From Gammaproteobacteria bacterium (GTDB taxonomy: Bacteria; Pseudomonadota; Gammaproteobacteria; CAIRSR01), in contig CAUYTY010000186.1 in the NCBI GenBank assembly GCA_963575655.1, forward strand, positions 1 to 38,869: a stretch of 38,869 bases of DNA, written 5' to 3'. The notes below the pieces were generated by a model. That model was not told the origin of the DNA, made no database searches, and saw nothing but the letters and a program-made list of their open reading frames with translations. Position numbers and translations under genes: made by a program. Below, piece by piece: positions 9,443 through 19,028 of this stretch; the stretch's first letter is position 1; each line of letters begins with the position of its first letter.

Positions 9443-9874
9443 ATGTATACGACCCACTATGACCATGATTTTTATGCCTGGGCCAATGAACAAGCTGCAT
9501 TGTTGCGATCCGGGAATCTGTCTCAGGTAGATATCGAGAACATCGCCGAAGAGATCGCAAGCATGGGTAGAAGTGAAAAACGTGAACTTATCCATCGCCT
9601 TGCTGTGCTGCTTACGCATCTATTAAAATGGCAGTTTCAGCCAACACTACGTAGTAAATCTTGGCGGTCTACCATTAAGGTTCAACGTCGTGATTTGGCA
9701 CGTCACCTTGCTGATAATCCAAGCCTCAAATCAATAATCACGGACGCTATCTATGAAGCTTATGGTAACGCCGTAATCACTGCCGCTGGCGAAACAGACC
9801 TTGATGAAGATAGCTTCCCAGAAATGTGCCCATATACTTTCTCACAGATGATGAATGCCGGTTTCTGGCCTTAA
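9443..9874 (+). CDS. DUF29 family protein
   Basis: A 143-residue soluble protein with the DUF29 pattern: a start of YDxDFYAWANEQAALLRSGNL, then DIENIAEEIASMGRSEKRELIHRLAVLLTHLLKW and WRSTIKVQRRDLARHL. The full family length is covered. DUF29 proteins are small helical proteins, common in cyanobacteria and Chromatiales and often multicopy; their function is unknown, and some are found near toxin-antitoxin or mobile loci. A GGGGGAAC site precedes the ATG at good spacing. It is a monocistronic unit: 95 bases from the preceding gene and facing the convergent ABC transporter gene. Confidence 0.9.
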   Translation: MYTTHYDHDFYAWANEQAALLRSGNLSQVDIENIAEEIASMGRSEKRELIHRLAVLLTHLLKWQFQPTLRSKSWRSTIKVQRRDLARHLADNPSLKSIITDAIYEAYGNAVITAAGETDLDEDSFPEMCPYTFSQMMNAGFWP

Positions 9875-9935
9875 TTAATCCAAGTTGCCACCTACAGTCT
9901 CAATCTGTAATTCTTTCCAAATAGGTGATTTTCTG

Positions 9936-9976
9936 ATCGCCCTCCCCCCAACCCCCAGAGGGAGAGGGGAGAAAAG
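9936..9976. repeat. C-rich/G-rich palindromic interspersed repeat, copy 2
   Basis: The motif TCGCCCTCCCCCCAACCCCC followed by AGAGGGAGAGGGGAG is the same family as at 3893-3930. It lies between two convergent genes (the DUF29 gene and the ABC transporter), where a strong stem-loop could act as a terminator, although no T-run is evident. Confidence 0.6.
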
Positions 9977-10022
9977 CGCGCTAGGTAGCAACTCGGGTTA
10001 ACTAAATGGTAAATCCGTTTAC

Positions 10023-11849
10023 CTATCCCGCTTGGTTGATCCCAATCTCTTTCATTTGTGCCTGCCAGGATTCCGCGTAATGTCCACCAGCCGCAAGTAA
10101 CTGCCCGTGGGTACCTGATTCAATGATGCGACCCTCGATCATGACATAGATCATATCGGCATGCATGGCGGTGGTAAAACGATGAGTAATCATTAATGCC
10201 GTATGTCCTTCGGTCAATTCACGGAAACGACTCAACCAATCGGACTCTGCCCAGGAATCCATCGCACTGGTCGGTTCGTCCAAGATAATAATTGGGGCAT
10301 TGCGCAGAAAGGCACGTGCTAATGCCACCCGTTGCCATTCGCCAACACTTAGTTCCGTACCACCAAACCATCGACCCAATGCGGTATCGTAGCCTTTTGG
10401 CAATCGCTCAATTGGGGCCGCAGCACCTGCGGCCCGAGCGGCCCTTTGGATACGTTCGCCATCAGGATCCGCCCCCCGGTCACCCATGGCAATATTTTCC
10501 CCTGCGGTGGTGTGATAACGTACCGGTTCTTGGAACAGAATGGTAATCTGGCGGCGTAATTCAGTGATATCCAATTCCCTCAGATCCACGCCATCCACCC
10601 GAATCACTCCTTGTTGTGGATCATAAAAACGACAAAGCAATTTGATTAACGTACTCTTCCCGGCACCGTTGTGTCCCACAATGGCGGTTACCCGCGCCGC
10701 TGGTAAGGTCAGAGAGAAGTTATCCAATGCAGTAAGTTCACTACCGGGATAGCGAAATGTAACCCCTTCGAAACGAATTCCCTTCTGTAGTGGCCACGTT
10801 AGCGATTGAGGATGCTCAGCCACGCGGAGTTGCGATTGGATCGATAGAAATTGAAACAAATTTTCCAGAAACAACACGCTCCGATAGATACGGCCGGTAC
10901 TTTCCATCAGGGACCTGAGCAGATTCTGTCCCTGTTGAAAGGCTTGGTAGCAGAGCACGAGATCACCCAAACTGGCCATACCCTGGGTCGCACGCACCAA
11001 CATCCAGGCCATGCTGCCCAATCCGCCTAACCAGGCGACCGAGCCAGCGATTAGTTCTGCCTTCATTTCCTCTCGCGCCAAGGAAAGTCGACCACTACGT
11101 AACTGTTGTCGTAAGTTTCTAAATAATCTCTGGTGATAGTCGCCGAGATCGAATAGGCGAATCTCGGGGGCGCTGCTGCGTTCCGTTAATAACCAACTGT
11201 AGTAATTGGCTAGACGCTCGTTCGCGGTATTGTGCATCCGCCATTGATGTTGGCGGAATACATAGTGGCCAATCGTCCATAGTCCCGGTAGGGCGCTACC
11301 AATAAGCAGCACGGGGAGCCATGACGTATATGCAGCCAGCATGACCGCTAAAACAACTAAGGTCAGACCGTTTTAAATTAGGATGCCGAGACTTTCCAAT
11401 AGAGAAATTGGTTGTGAGATGGCATCCACTCGTGCCCGATGCAGTAGATTGTAGGATTCAGGATTTTCATAGAAGGCAATATCCAACGCTAATGCCTGAT
11501 TGTGAATTAGGGTATGAATGCTGTCTTGTACCAATTCTGCCTGCGCGATGCGTACCCAGATAATTAGGCTGGAAAGTAGTTGACTGATGATCCAAAATAG
11601 ACCAAGGAAGGTTATCGGTAACCACGTCCGCGTTAAATCGGCAAGGCCACCATGGTTTGCCAGCGTCACTGATAATAGGTCTACCGTCTGCCGAATCAGA
11701 TAGATTTGTGCGGCTGGGATTGTACCCTGCAATAACAACAAGACACCCCAAGCGATACTCCAGAATCGGGCGGCGTTCCAGACCAAACGTAGCCCCTGCC
11801 CCATTAGCGGGAGACTTTTATATAGCTCTTGTCGTACTTTATGTATCAT
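10023..11849 (-). pseudogene. ABC exporter (fused membrane and ATPase domains) interrupted by an in-frame stop
   Basis: A full-length type IV ABC half-transporter of about 608 codons read from 11849 to 10023. The membrane domain begins LPLMGQGLRLVWNAARFWS. The C-terminal nucleotide-binding domain has Walker A GHNGAGKSTL, the signature LSVGEWQRVALARA, Walker B IIILDEPTSAMD and the H-loop MITHRF. A TAA at about 11370-11372 (in LGILI-stop-NGLTLVV) interrupts the membrane domain; both sides are in the same frame, so one C-to-T change from CAA would explain it. Internal ATG codons after the stop (11342) could start a 439-residue C-terminal piece. The substrate is unknown. It starts 35 bases downstream of the Nudix-ThiE gene and could be co-transcribed with it. 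Confidence 0.85.
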
Positions 11850-11884
11850 GAGTGGTGATAATTAATTAGGTTCAATTCCACTAT

Positions 11885-12904
11885 CTAGTGATCACTTTTT
11901 ACGAGATGACAGGCACGGATTGCGGCGGCGATATCGGGCGCTTTCCAAATTGCCCCGAGAACGGCAAGACCTTGAGCGCCGTGGGCATAAGACAGGGGCA
12001 GGTGGGCGGGGGTCATTCCCCCCAAGGCGTAGATGGGTATCCCGGCGTTGGTGGCCAAGCTCTCGAAGGTCTCCCACCCCAAGGGATGTGCCTCGGGATG
12101 GGTAGTGGTGGGCAATACCGGCGAGAGGACCGCGAAGTCTGCCCCGATGCGGTGAGCTGCGTTTAATTCCTCGGCATTGTGACAGGAGGCCGCCACCCAA
12201 TGTTGCCGAGACAGGGGGCGTGAAGTCAGGGTGGTCAGCTGAGAAGCTGCGAGATGGATGCCATCCGCCCCCAGGCGACTCGCCAGGGCGGGGGAGCAGT
12301 TGAGCAGCAGTTGGGCGCCAGCACGACGGCAGGTTGCCATGGCCGGTTCAGCCAACGCGACATACTGAGCCTCGGTCAAACCCGGTAGGCGCAGTTGGAT
12401 GAGTCGTGCCTCGGCCTCCAGTGCCTGTTCGAGACGGAAGAGAAAATCCTGTGGCGGAGCGGGGGCGGTGACCAGGTACAAAGATGGGAGACGTAGCGCC
12501 GTCACGATCGGTAGGTTGGCCTCTGGAAAGGTCAGCGTGGATAAAGCCTCCGGGGCTACCCAACGCCAGACCTGACCTTCGCGCCCGAAGGGCGTCCCAA
12601 TGTAGCGAGTAACACGCCATACCTCCAACAGTACCGCACGGTCCGGATAGCGATAGGGAATACGCAATAGGGGGCGGGCTTGTTGGACGCGGATCCCCAA
12701 TTCTTCCCACAATTCACGGGTGAGGGCCGTTAGGATCGATTCTCCCGATTCAATTTTCCCCCCAGGAAACTCCCACAATCCTCCCTGATGGCGATGAGCA
12801 GCACGCAAAGCCACCAATACTTCCCCGGCAGCATTGATTACCACCCCAGCAGCTACTCGTAGAAAAGCAGGGTCAAAACCAGGGGCAGGTCTTACATTTT
12901 GCAT
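11885..12904 (-). CDS. Nudix hydrolase (MutT-type) fused to a ThiE/TenI-like domain
   Basis: A 339-residue two-domain protein typical of gammaproteobacteria. The N-terminal domain has a perfect Nudix box: G49, E55, R63-E64, E67-E68 and G70 in GGKIESGESILTALTRELWE followed by ELGI. MutT-type enzymes remove 8-oxo-dGTP from the nucleotide pool. The C-terminal domain from about residue 150 (SLYLVTAPAP, LIQLRLPGLTE, LLLNCSPALASRLGADGIHL, SPVLPTTTHPE, IYALGGM) is a TIM barrel of the thiamine-phosphate synthase/TenI superfamily. These fused ThiE-like domains usually lack proven thiamine synthase activity. The start at 12904 gives the expected N-terminus. It is followed closely by the ABC exporter. 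Confidence 0.92.
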   Translation of the reverse strand: MQNVRPAPGFDPAFLRVAAGVVINAAGEVLVALRAAHRHQGGLWEFPGGKIESGESILTALTRELWEELGIRVQQARPLLRIPYRYPDRAVLLEVWRVTRYIGTPFGREGQVWRWVAPEALSTLTFPEANLPIVTALRLPSLYLVTAPAPPQDFLFRLEQALEAEARLIQLRLPGLTEAQYVALAEPAMATCRRAGAQLLLNCSPALASRLGADGIHLAASQLTTLTSRPLSRQHWVAASCHNAEELNAAHRIGADFAVLSPVLPTTTHPEAHPLGWETFESLATNAGIPIYALGGMTPAHLPLSYAHGAQGLAVLGAIWKAPDIAAAIRACHLVKSDH

Positions 12905-13053
12905 CTATGTTTTGTCGCTTTAATCCGAGTGGGTGAATATTTTGGCGTGAGTTATACCATCATGAGCCAACTTGAACATCGAGTATTATCGATTATGGGA
13001 TCCTCGTGATGAGCCTTGGGAAAGCTAATCCAGGTGAAGGTTTTCTTTATTCA

Positions 13054-13578
13054 TCATCCATCCGTCAGGATCAGTCCACGCTTTCGCGCCTGATCATCAT
13101 TGATGACGAATACTGCGGACGGCCCCAAGGCCCAAGTCTTTACTGTTGAACGCAGGGATTCCGACAGTTTTTCTTGTAAAGGCGGTAACCAATCCTTGTG
13201 GTGACCATTAATGACCAATACAAAGCAAAATTTCAAGGTTGTCAAGTCCATTTTCTTGAAGAGTGGAGGTAGTTCCTCCGATGTGTTCTTGTGCCTACCC
13301 AGACGCAAAGCCACGGCCAGTGAGAATGCATTGATTAACTTTTCGCGTATTTCTTCGATAAATTCTGCGAAGTTGGCTCTTCCTGGACACGGCGTGCTTG
13401 ATTTTGCCTCGATGATCCACACGGTGGGAGACTCTCCATTTCTCCACAACAGAAATTCAGCCATCGGTACATTCTTTTGAACCGTTTGATAGGTTGTGCT
13501 TTTCTCGATATAAAAGCATTCGCCATTCTGGTAGGGGCCAAAGGTCATTCCAGATTCGATAATGGGTGGGGTAGTCAT
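13054..13578 (-). CDS. small PD-(D/E)XK nuclease-like protein, partner of the AAA ATPase
   Basis: A 174-residue protein. The open frame extends upstream to 13674, but the start at 13578 overlaps the stop of the upstream ATPase by four bases (ATGA), the arrangement of a coupled pair. Residues 39-59 hold MAEFLLWR ... TVWIIEAKSS: a hydrophobic strand ending in E57-A58-K59, the ExK half of a restriction-endonuclease-like active site, with E41 as a possible upstream acid. A second predicted strand is KFCFVLVINGH. No DNA-binding domain is obvious. I infer a nuclease effector whose activity is gated by the ATPase. The family is unknown to me, and the fold call rests on one motif. Confidence 0.6.
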   Translation of the reverse strand: MTTPPIIESGMTFGPYQNGECFYIEKSTTYQTVQKNVPMAEFLLWRNGESPTVWIIEAKSSTPCPGRANFAEFIEEIREKLINAFSLAVALRLGRHKNTSEELPPLFKKMDLTTLKFCFVLVINGHHKDWLPPLQEKLSESLRSTVKTWALGPSAVFVINDDQARKRGLILTDG

Positions 13579-14588
13579 GGTAGTGCGAACTCCATTTCCT
13601 CTTCGTAAAGACGAATGGACTCGTTGATAATTGGATTTTCTGGCATACCGTCCTTTAGATTGTCCATGTGCCAACCTTCATTATCGACTGAGATCACCGG
13701 GATAGACCAATGATGTATCTGGGATATCAAAAATAATTTCTTTACTACAAAATAGGAGTGGCTAGCGAGAAAAAACTGGATGCCACGTTCGGCCAGTATT
13801 GCCACAATATCTAGCAGGCTAGCGATGGCGCTGGGATGGAGTGCCGATTCGGGTTCATCGATAAACACGATAGAACTGGTGTCCAGATAGCGGTTGCCGA
13901 GTAAGGCATCAAGTATCGCAATCTTTTTGATACCCTCGGCGGTTACTCCTATCGGAAATTTGTGGCGTCCCTTCAGAAATTGCCAGCGACTCGACGCATC
14001 ATCGTATTCTACTGTCCCACTAAGCATTTTCTCAAGCGTTTGTCTTGCTGTGACAAATTCCTTATAATTCCTTCCCTTTGTTGTTGGGATGCGTAGCGCG
14101 CGTGCTAAATCAACATAGGTATCGTCAAAACCGAATATTTTGTCTTGGTCACGGGATTTTAGGATTATCTGATGTAGTGAAAGGACTTCCTTTGCTGGTA
14201 AAAAAACTGAATTACTACTGCGTGGTGGGACATGATTTTCTAGGGAAGAAATTTGTTTACTGGTATCTTTGCCGAACCCATAACTAAATTCACGACCATC
14301 GAGCATAATGCGGCAAAAGAGCGGCGCGTCAGCGCCCTTGGCGACCAGATCGCCAATTTTATCCGCCTGGAATGTCCAATAGAGCTTATCCGCCAAGATT
14401 TCCGATGCGGAGCGTTGCTCATTGCCGCGCTTGTACTCTTCCAGAGTGCGTAGGGCGCTGTACATAGCCTTGAGTAAAAAGGTTTTGCCACTACCGTTAC
14501 CGCCGATCACAAGATTTATCTTTCCAATGGCGTGCCAGTCAATCTTTGATAAGGGGCCAAAGTTTCTCAACTCAACCTTGTCTAGCAT
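13575..14588 (-). CDS. AAA ATPase of the OLD/AAA_15 type, putative defence component
   Basis: A 337-residue ABC/SMC-like ATPase. The start at 14588 (MLDKVELRNFGPLSKIDW) is chosen because ACGAGG lies eight bases upstream and the sequence begins exactly at the domain; a longer frame to 14627 is less likely. Walker A is GGNGSGKT at residues 29-36. Walker B and the following helix are SIVFIDEPESALHP (DE at 244-245), and a switch His is present in FFLASHSYF. This is the layout of single-chain AAA_15/AAA_21 ATPases that pair with effectors in PARIS, Septu and similar anti-phage systems. It lacks the C-terminal Toprim domain of OLD nucleases. The stop overlaps the downstream nuclease-like gene. Confidence 0.85.
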   Translation of the reverse strand: MLDKVELRNFGPLSKIDWHAIGKINLVIGGNGSGKTFLLKAMYSALRTLEEYKRGNEQRSASEILADKLYWTFQADKIGDLVAKGADAPLFCRIMLDGREFSYGFGKDTSKQISSLENHVPPRSSNSVFLPAKEVLSLHQIILKSRDQDKIFGFDDTYVDLARALRIPTTKGRNYKEFVTARQTLEKMLSGTVEYDDASSRWQFLKGRHKFPIGVTAEGIKKIAILDALLGNRYLDTSSIVFIDEPESALHPSAIASLLDIVAILAERGIQFFLASHSYFVVKKLFLISQIHHWSIPVISVDNEGWHMDNLKDGMPENPIINESIRLYEEEMEFALP

Positions 14589-14667
14589 TGCGGTGCCTCG
14601 TGGAATCGTAAAAATACCAAACTTCACGACAACTCAAGCCGTTACCCATGGTTTGATTCAACTTCAA

Positions 14668-14825
14668 CCGTCATTCCCGTAGAGATTGCCGAGATCTCGA
14701 TGCCATGGATAATCCGCTTGGTGATTTACGTCCTGGTGTCTCGGATTCTGGTAATCCCTGCCGGAATGACGAATAGATGGCAATTTGTAACCGTTCACTC
14801 CCCCTCCCGTTGGGAGGGGGTGAAT
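14668..14825. repeat. palindromic repeats: GTCATTCCCG/CCGGAATGAC pair and C/G-rich hairpin
   Basis: GTCATTCCCG (14670-14679) and CCGGAATGAC (14761-14770) bracket a ~100-bp imperfect palindrome of a kind dispersed in many proteobacterial genomes. It is followed at 14794-14825 by TTCACTCCCCCTCCC-gtt-GGGAGGGGGTGAA, the same C/G-rich family as at 3893 and 9936. The latter hairpin lies just downstream of the FAD oxidoreductase stop and could end its transcript, though there is no T-tract. Confidence 0.6.
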
Positions 14826-14843
14826 GATTATGGCGATTTGGGT

Positions 14844-17800
14844 TCACAATAATACCCGCTCAATTCCTCCTTCCTGTCGTACTCGCTCGACAAAACGCTT
14901 CTGCCAATCTTTCCCTAAGGTACGATTGCACATTTCGACCACGATGTAATCGGTTTCTATTCCGGCATCTTCTCGATAACGGGAGAGTCCCTGTTGGCAA
15001 GAAGGGCAGGAGGTGAGCATTTTCACATTTCCTTTGGCATTCGCGCTGCCCTTGGTTAGCCGTTCTATTCCTAGCAGGATTTCTTCTTGTTTGCGACTAC
15101 GCACCTGAGTGGCAATCGCGGGATGCGCGGCGGCAAAGGTGCCCGATTCTCCGCAGCAACGACCCGACAACATTACCGGTTGTCCCATCAAGGTTGTTGG
15201 CACCGTGGTACCACGGTGAACCTTGAGCGGGGTGTGGCAGGGGTCGTGGTAGAGGTAACGCGCGCCACCTGCCTTCTCGGGTGTTAGCTTGACTCCCTTC
15301 TCCATCAGGTATTCGTGGATATCTAACACTCGGCAGCCGGGGAAGATCTGGTCCAGGCCGTATTCCAAAAACTGGTCCAGACACGTCCCGCACGACCCGA
15401 TCACCGTGCGAATGTCCAGATAATTCAGCGTATTGGCCACACGATGGAGGAGCACCCGATTGCCCATGGTGATCGCTCGACCACGGGCGGTGTCCCCCGA
15501 GGAAGTCTGGGGGTAGCCACAGCACAAATATCCCGGCGGTAGGACCGTCTGAACCCCCAGTTCGTAGAGCATTGCCAGAGTCGCCAGCCCTACCTGGCCG
15601 AATAAACGCTCGGAACCACAACCTGGAAAGTAAAACACCGCCTCACTATCGACGGAGGTTCGCGCCGGATTGCGCAGGATTGGGATCATCTTCGCGTCTT
15701 CCAATCCCAGCAGTGCGCGGGGGATACTCTTCGGCAGGTTCGACGGTAGCGGCTGGCGTAGGAAGTGGATTACCTGAGCGGGGATTGGGGTATGGCCGGT
15801 CGTAGCTGGTGGCGGCGATTTGGTATCCAGGAATTTCCGCACCAGTGCATGGGCCTGGCGCTGGAAGAAATAGCCCCCCTCGATTAGGCCAACCCGCATC
15901 GCCTTGATCGTCCGAGGGCCAGTAGCGTTAAGAAAGGCCAACGCAAGCGCGGATCCTGCGTTGAAATGGCGTTGTTTCTGGTCCTTGAGCAGGGCACGCA
16001 TGTGGACACTGATGGTGCCGAAATCAATCTTGACCGGGCAGGGATGGAGGCAACGATGGCAGACGGTACAGTGATCGGCCACGTCGTTCAATTCGTCAAA
16101 GTGGCGCAGAGAGATGCCGCGCCGGGTCTGTTCCTCGTAGAGGACGGCCTCGATCACCAGCCCGGTCGCAAGGATCTTGTTGCGCGGCGAATAGAGCAGA
16201 TTGGCCCGTGGGACGTGGGTGGTACACACCGGTTTGCATTTGCCGCAACGTAGGCAGTCCTTAATCTGTTCGTTGAGGGCGCCGAGGGCGCTGGCCTCCA
16301 GGATCAGGGCCTCTTGCTGGACCAGACGCAGGCTCGGGGTGTAGGCGTTCTCCAGGCCCGAACCGGGCAACAACTTGCCACGATTGAAGTGGCCTTCTGG
16401 GTCAACGCGGGCCTTGTAGGCCGCGAAGTCATTCACCCGTGCGGGGTCCATGAACTGGATCTTGGTTAGACCAATGCCGTGCTCCCCAGAGATTACCCCG
16501 CCCAGGCCACGAGCGAGGTCCATGATCCGCACCACGATCCGCTCTGCCTCGTGGAGCATGGCGTAATCATTGGAGTTGACCGGGATATTGGTGTGGACAT
16601 TGCCATCACCGGCGTGCATGTGCAGCGCCACGAACAATCGTCCCGAACGTACCTCGCGGTGGAGGGCATCAAGCTGCCGACGCACCTCTTCGAATCCCTC
16701 GCCGCCGAAGACCTCGCCCAGGGGACGCTTAACCTCGGCCCGATAGGAGATACGCACAACCCGCCGTTGCAGGAGGGAAAACAGGGTGTCATCGGGACGC
16801 AGGGTCAATGGCGGGGCATCCGATCGCGTGCCCCCCAATAGGTACGAGAAGTCTGCGGCCGGGGCATCCAGATTGGCCAACCAGGTCGCCCAACGCCCCT
16901 GGACCGCGAGTACCAGCGTCCGCGCGGCGGTGCGTTTGCCTTCCAAGATGGCGCGGTTTTCCTCGGTATTTTCGGTAGTGTCGAGGTCCTCGCCGGTGCG
17001 TAGCTCAAGTGGACCCTCCAGGGTCGCCAGCACGGCCGCGAGGATGTTGAGCTTGTTGTGCAGGGAGTATTCGATGTTGATCCGCTCGATCCCCAGGCTG
17101 TAGTCGCCGAGACGTTCCAGTGGGATGACCACGTCCTCGTTGACCTTGAAGGCGTTGGTATGGGCGGCGATGGCAGCGGTGCGGGAGCGGTCGAGCCAGA
17201 ACCGGGTACGCGCTTCGGCCGCGATGGCCACGAAACCCTCCGCGCCACGGGCGTTGGCCAGACCTACCACCTCGGCGGCGGCCTGTGCCACGGCGGTTTC
17301 GTCGTCTCCGGCGATATCTCCCAATAGGACCATCTTGGGCAAGATTGGACGTGGGGCCTTGGTGGTGTAGCGGACAGCCCGTAGATAGCGCTCGTCGAGG
17401 TGTTCAAGACCGGCGAGTACGACACCGGGCCGCGTCTCCAGGGTAGCAATGGTCTCGACAATGGCCGGGGTGGCGCGGTTGAGGTCGGGGTCGAAAAATT
17501 CCAGGCAGACTGTGCGGGTGTAGTGTGGCATCCGGTGAAGCACGAACACGGCGGAGGTGATGATGCCGTCGCAACCCTCCTTCTGGATCCCTGGCAATCC
17601 TCCCAGGGTTTTGTTGGTCACGTCCTTGCCGAGTCCCGAACGGCGTATCTCATGCGCTGGGATGCGCAATAGCTCCGGTTCGCCGATTGGGGTACAACCG
17701 TCTGAGGTCAGGTGGGTAACACGAAAAATAGCCTCTGGGACCTCATGGATCTTGCCGAGGTTGTGATCGAGACGCTCGACTTCGATCCACTCGGCGTTTG

Positions 17801-18749
17801 GCGTCACCATCCGCCACGAAGCCAGATTGTCGAGGGCGGTGCCCCACAACACTGCCTTTTTACCACCCGCATTCATGGCGACGTTGCCGCCGATGCACGA
17901 GGCGCTTTGCGAGGTCGGATCAATTGCGAAGACCTGACCCGCTGCCTCGGCTCGTTCTGCCACACGCCGGGTTACGACCCCCGCACCGCAGCGGATGGTG
18001 GCCACGGGTTTATCTACTCCGGGCAGAGTTTTTGATTCAACCGCCCCCAGAGAGTCGAGTTTTTCAGTATTGATGATCGCAGTATCGCGATGGAGGGGGA
18101 TGCCCCCGCCGGTGTAGCCAGTACCACCACCGCGTGGGATGAGGGTGAGCCCTAGCTCAATGCACGCCGCTACGATTGCGCGGACCTCTTCTTCGGTGTC
18201 GGGGATAATCACCACGAAGGGATATTCCACGCGCCAGTCGGTAGCGTCGGTGACGTGGGAGACCCGGGCAAAGCCATCGAAGCGGATGTTGTCCTTACGG
18301 GTCACACGGGCGAGACGCTGGAGGGCGCGGCGACGTTGCTGGTCTTGACCGGTGATCCAGTCCTCGAACGAATGCACCGCCTGTCGGGCGCGGTCGGCCA
18401 GTTTCAGGGCCAAGGTGTTGTCGGCGGCCCGTGCCACGATCTGATCGAGACGATGATGCAAGGCGTGTGAGAGCGACGCCCAGCGTTTGGGATTGGCAAT
18501 CAGGTCGTCTTGGATGTAGGGGTTGCGGGTAATCACCCATAGGTCGCCAAGGACCTCGAAGAGCATCCGTGCCGAACGCCCGGTCACGCGCTGAGAGCGG
18601 AGACGTTCCAACAGTTGCCAGCCTTCCTCCCCCAAAAAGCGGATGACGATTTCGCGATCGGAGAATGATGTGTAGTTATAGGGTATCTCGCGGATGCGGC
18701 CGGAGGGTGGGGTGGAAGCGGGAGCGGAGGCGGAAAGGGACGTGGTCAT
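14844..18749 (-). CDS. large FAD-binding oxidase with 4Fe-4S and CCG domains (D-lactate/glycolate dehydrogenase-like, DUF3683 type)
   Basis: A 1301-residue protein combining the three functional parts of glycolate/D-lactate dehydrogenases in one chain. The N-terminal DUF3683-type region (~20-170) precedes a FAD_binding_4 domain ([15 protein letters not shown], then [12 protein letters not shown] near 206-216) and a FAD-oxidase C-terminal domain with [10 protein letters not shown] and [10 protein letters not shown]. Two ferredoxin-like 4Fe-4S sites follow: [11 protein letters not shown] near 831 and [12 protein letters not shown] near 893. Two cysteine-rich CCG domains end the protein ([10 protein letters not shown] ... 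CCGYPQ, and HDPCHTP ... CCGESG). It probably oxidises a 2-hydroxyacid and passes electrons to a membrane acceptor. Length and order match the family. It diverges from the RiPP locus, with 279 bases between the starts. Confidence 0.9.
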   Translation of the reverse strand: MTTSLSASAPASTPPSGRIREIPYNYTSFSDREIVIRFLGEEGWQLLERLRSQRVTGRSARMLFEVLGDLWVITRNPYIQDDLIANPKRWASLSHALHHRLDQIVARAADNTLALKLADRARQAVHSFEDWITGQDQQRRRALQRLARVTRKDNIRFDGFARVSHVTDATDWRVEYPFVVIIPDTEEEVRAIVAACIELGLTLIPRGGGTGYTGGGIPLHRDTAIINTEKLDSLGAVESKTLPGVDKPVATIRCGAGVVTRRVAERAEAAGQVFAIDPTSQSASCIGGNVAMNAGGKKAVLWGTALDNLASWRMVTPNAEWIEVERLDHNLGKIHEVPEAIFRVTHLTSDGCTPIGEPELLRIPAHEIRRSGLGKDVTNKTLGGLPGIQKEGCDGIITSAVFVLHRMPHYTRTVCLEFFDPDLNRATPAIVETIATLETRPGVVLAGLEHLDERYLRAVRYTTKAPRPILPKMVLLGDIAGDDETAVAQAAAEVVGLANARGAEGFVAIAAEARTRFWLDRSRTAAIAAHTNAFKVNEDVVIPLERLGDYSLGIERINIEYSLHNKLNILAAVLATLEGPLELRTGEDLDTTENTEENRAILEGKRTAARTLVLAVQGRWATWLANLDAPAADFSYLLGGTRSDAPPLTLRPDDTLFSLLQRRVVRISYRAEVKRPLGEVFGGEGFEEVRRQLDALHREVRSGRLFVALHMHAGDGNVHTNIPVNSNDYAMLHEAERIVVRIMDLARGLGGVISGEHGIGLTKIQFMDPARVNDFAAYKARVDPEGHFNRGKLLPGSGLENAYTPSLRLVQQEALILEASALGALNEQIKDCLRCGKCKPVCTTHVPRANLLYSPRNKILATGLVIEAVLYEEQTRRGISLRHFDELNDVADHCTVCHRCLHPCPVKIDFGTISVHMRALLKDQKQRHFNAGSALALAFLNATGPRTIKAMRVGLIEGGYFFQRQAHALVRKFLDTKSPPPATTGHTPIPAQVIHFLRQPLPSNLPKSIPRALLGLEDAKMIPILRNPARTSVDSEAVFYFPGCGSERLFGQVGLATLAMLYELGVQTVLPPGYLCCGYPQTSSGDTARGRAITMGNRVLLHRVANTLNYLDIRTVIGSCGTCLDQFLEYGLDQIFPGCRVLDIHEYLMEKGVKLTPEKAGGARYLYHDPCHTPLKVHRGTTVPTTLMGQPVMLSGRCCGESGTFAAAHPAIATQVRSRKQEEILLGIERLTKGSANAKGNVKMLTSCPSCQQGLSRYREDAGIETDYIVVEMCNRTLGKDWQKRFVERVRQEGGIERVLL

Positions 18750-19028
18750 GGGCGCTAGGGGGTGAGGTGCTGGAGAAGTCCTTACGGAAGCGGGAACGTC
18801 GCTTACGCTTAACAGACATTACACCATACCTTGCGCGGTCCTTGGGTGATCCGAGGTGGAGTTCGGTCATGCGGTAGGTGGGCCGGAGGATCTCGTTGCA
18901 CGAGCCGACAAACGTCAGACAAAATACCTCAGAGGTATCGCCACAGCTCGTGCACTGTAGCGAGCGCAAGGCAGCCAAAAATAACATATTTAAAAAGGTA
19001 TAAGATTATCATTCGAAACGACGGCGAT
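18750..19028. promoter_or_regulatory. divergent intergenic region before the RiPP locus
   Basis: This 279-bp gap separates two divergently transcribed genes, so it must hold both promoters. The final 50 bases before the radical SAM gene turn AT-rich, with TATTTAAAAAGGTATAAGATTA-like sequence; TATAAG at about 19000 could be a -10 element, but no convincing -35 is seen. A minus-strand open frame (18676-18987) contains a CTSCG motif and a basic patch. It overlaps the oxidoreductase start in another frame, and I do not consider it a supported gene. Confidence 0.25.

Noticed and set aside
13575-14588. OLD-family nuclease or retron ATPase
   Set aside because: There is no Toprim domain in the ATPase, and no reverse transcriptase or ncRNA next to it.
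16000-17700. Many long plus-strand frames across the FAD oxidoreductase
   Set aside because: They are antisense shadows of a GC-rich gene with clear family domains on the minus strand.
18676-18987. Minus-strand open frame with a CTSCG motif upstream of the FAD oxidoreductase
   Set aside because: It overlaps the oxidoreductase start in another frame, has no clear ribosome-binding site, and its C-terminal half is a frame shadow; support is too weak for a gene.
18831-19028. Extended N-terminus of the first radical SAM enzyme
   Set aside because: The extra 66 codons are low-quality sequence in the divergent promoter region; family homology begins after 19029.
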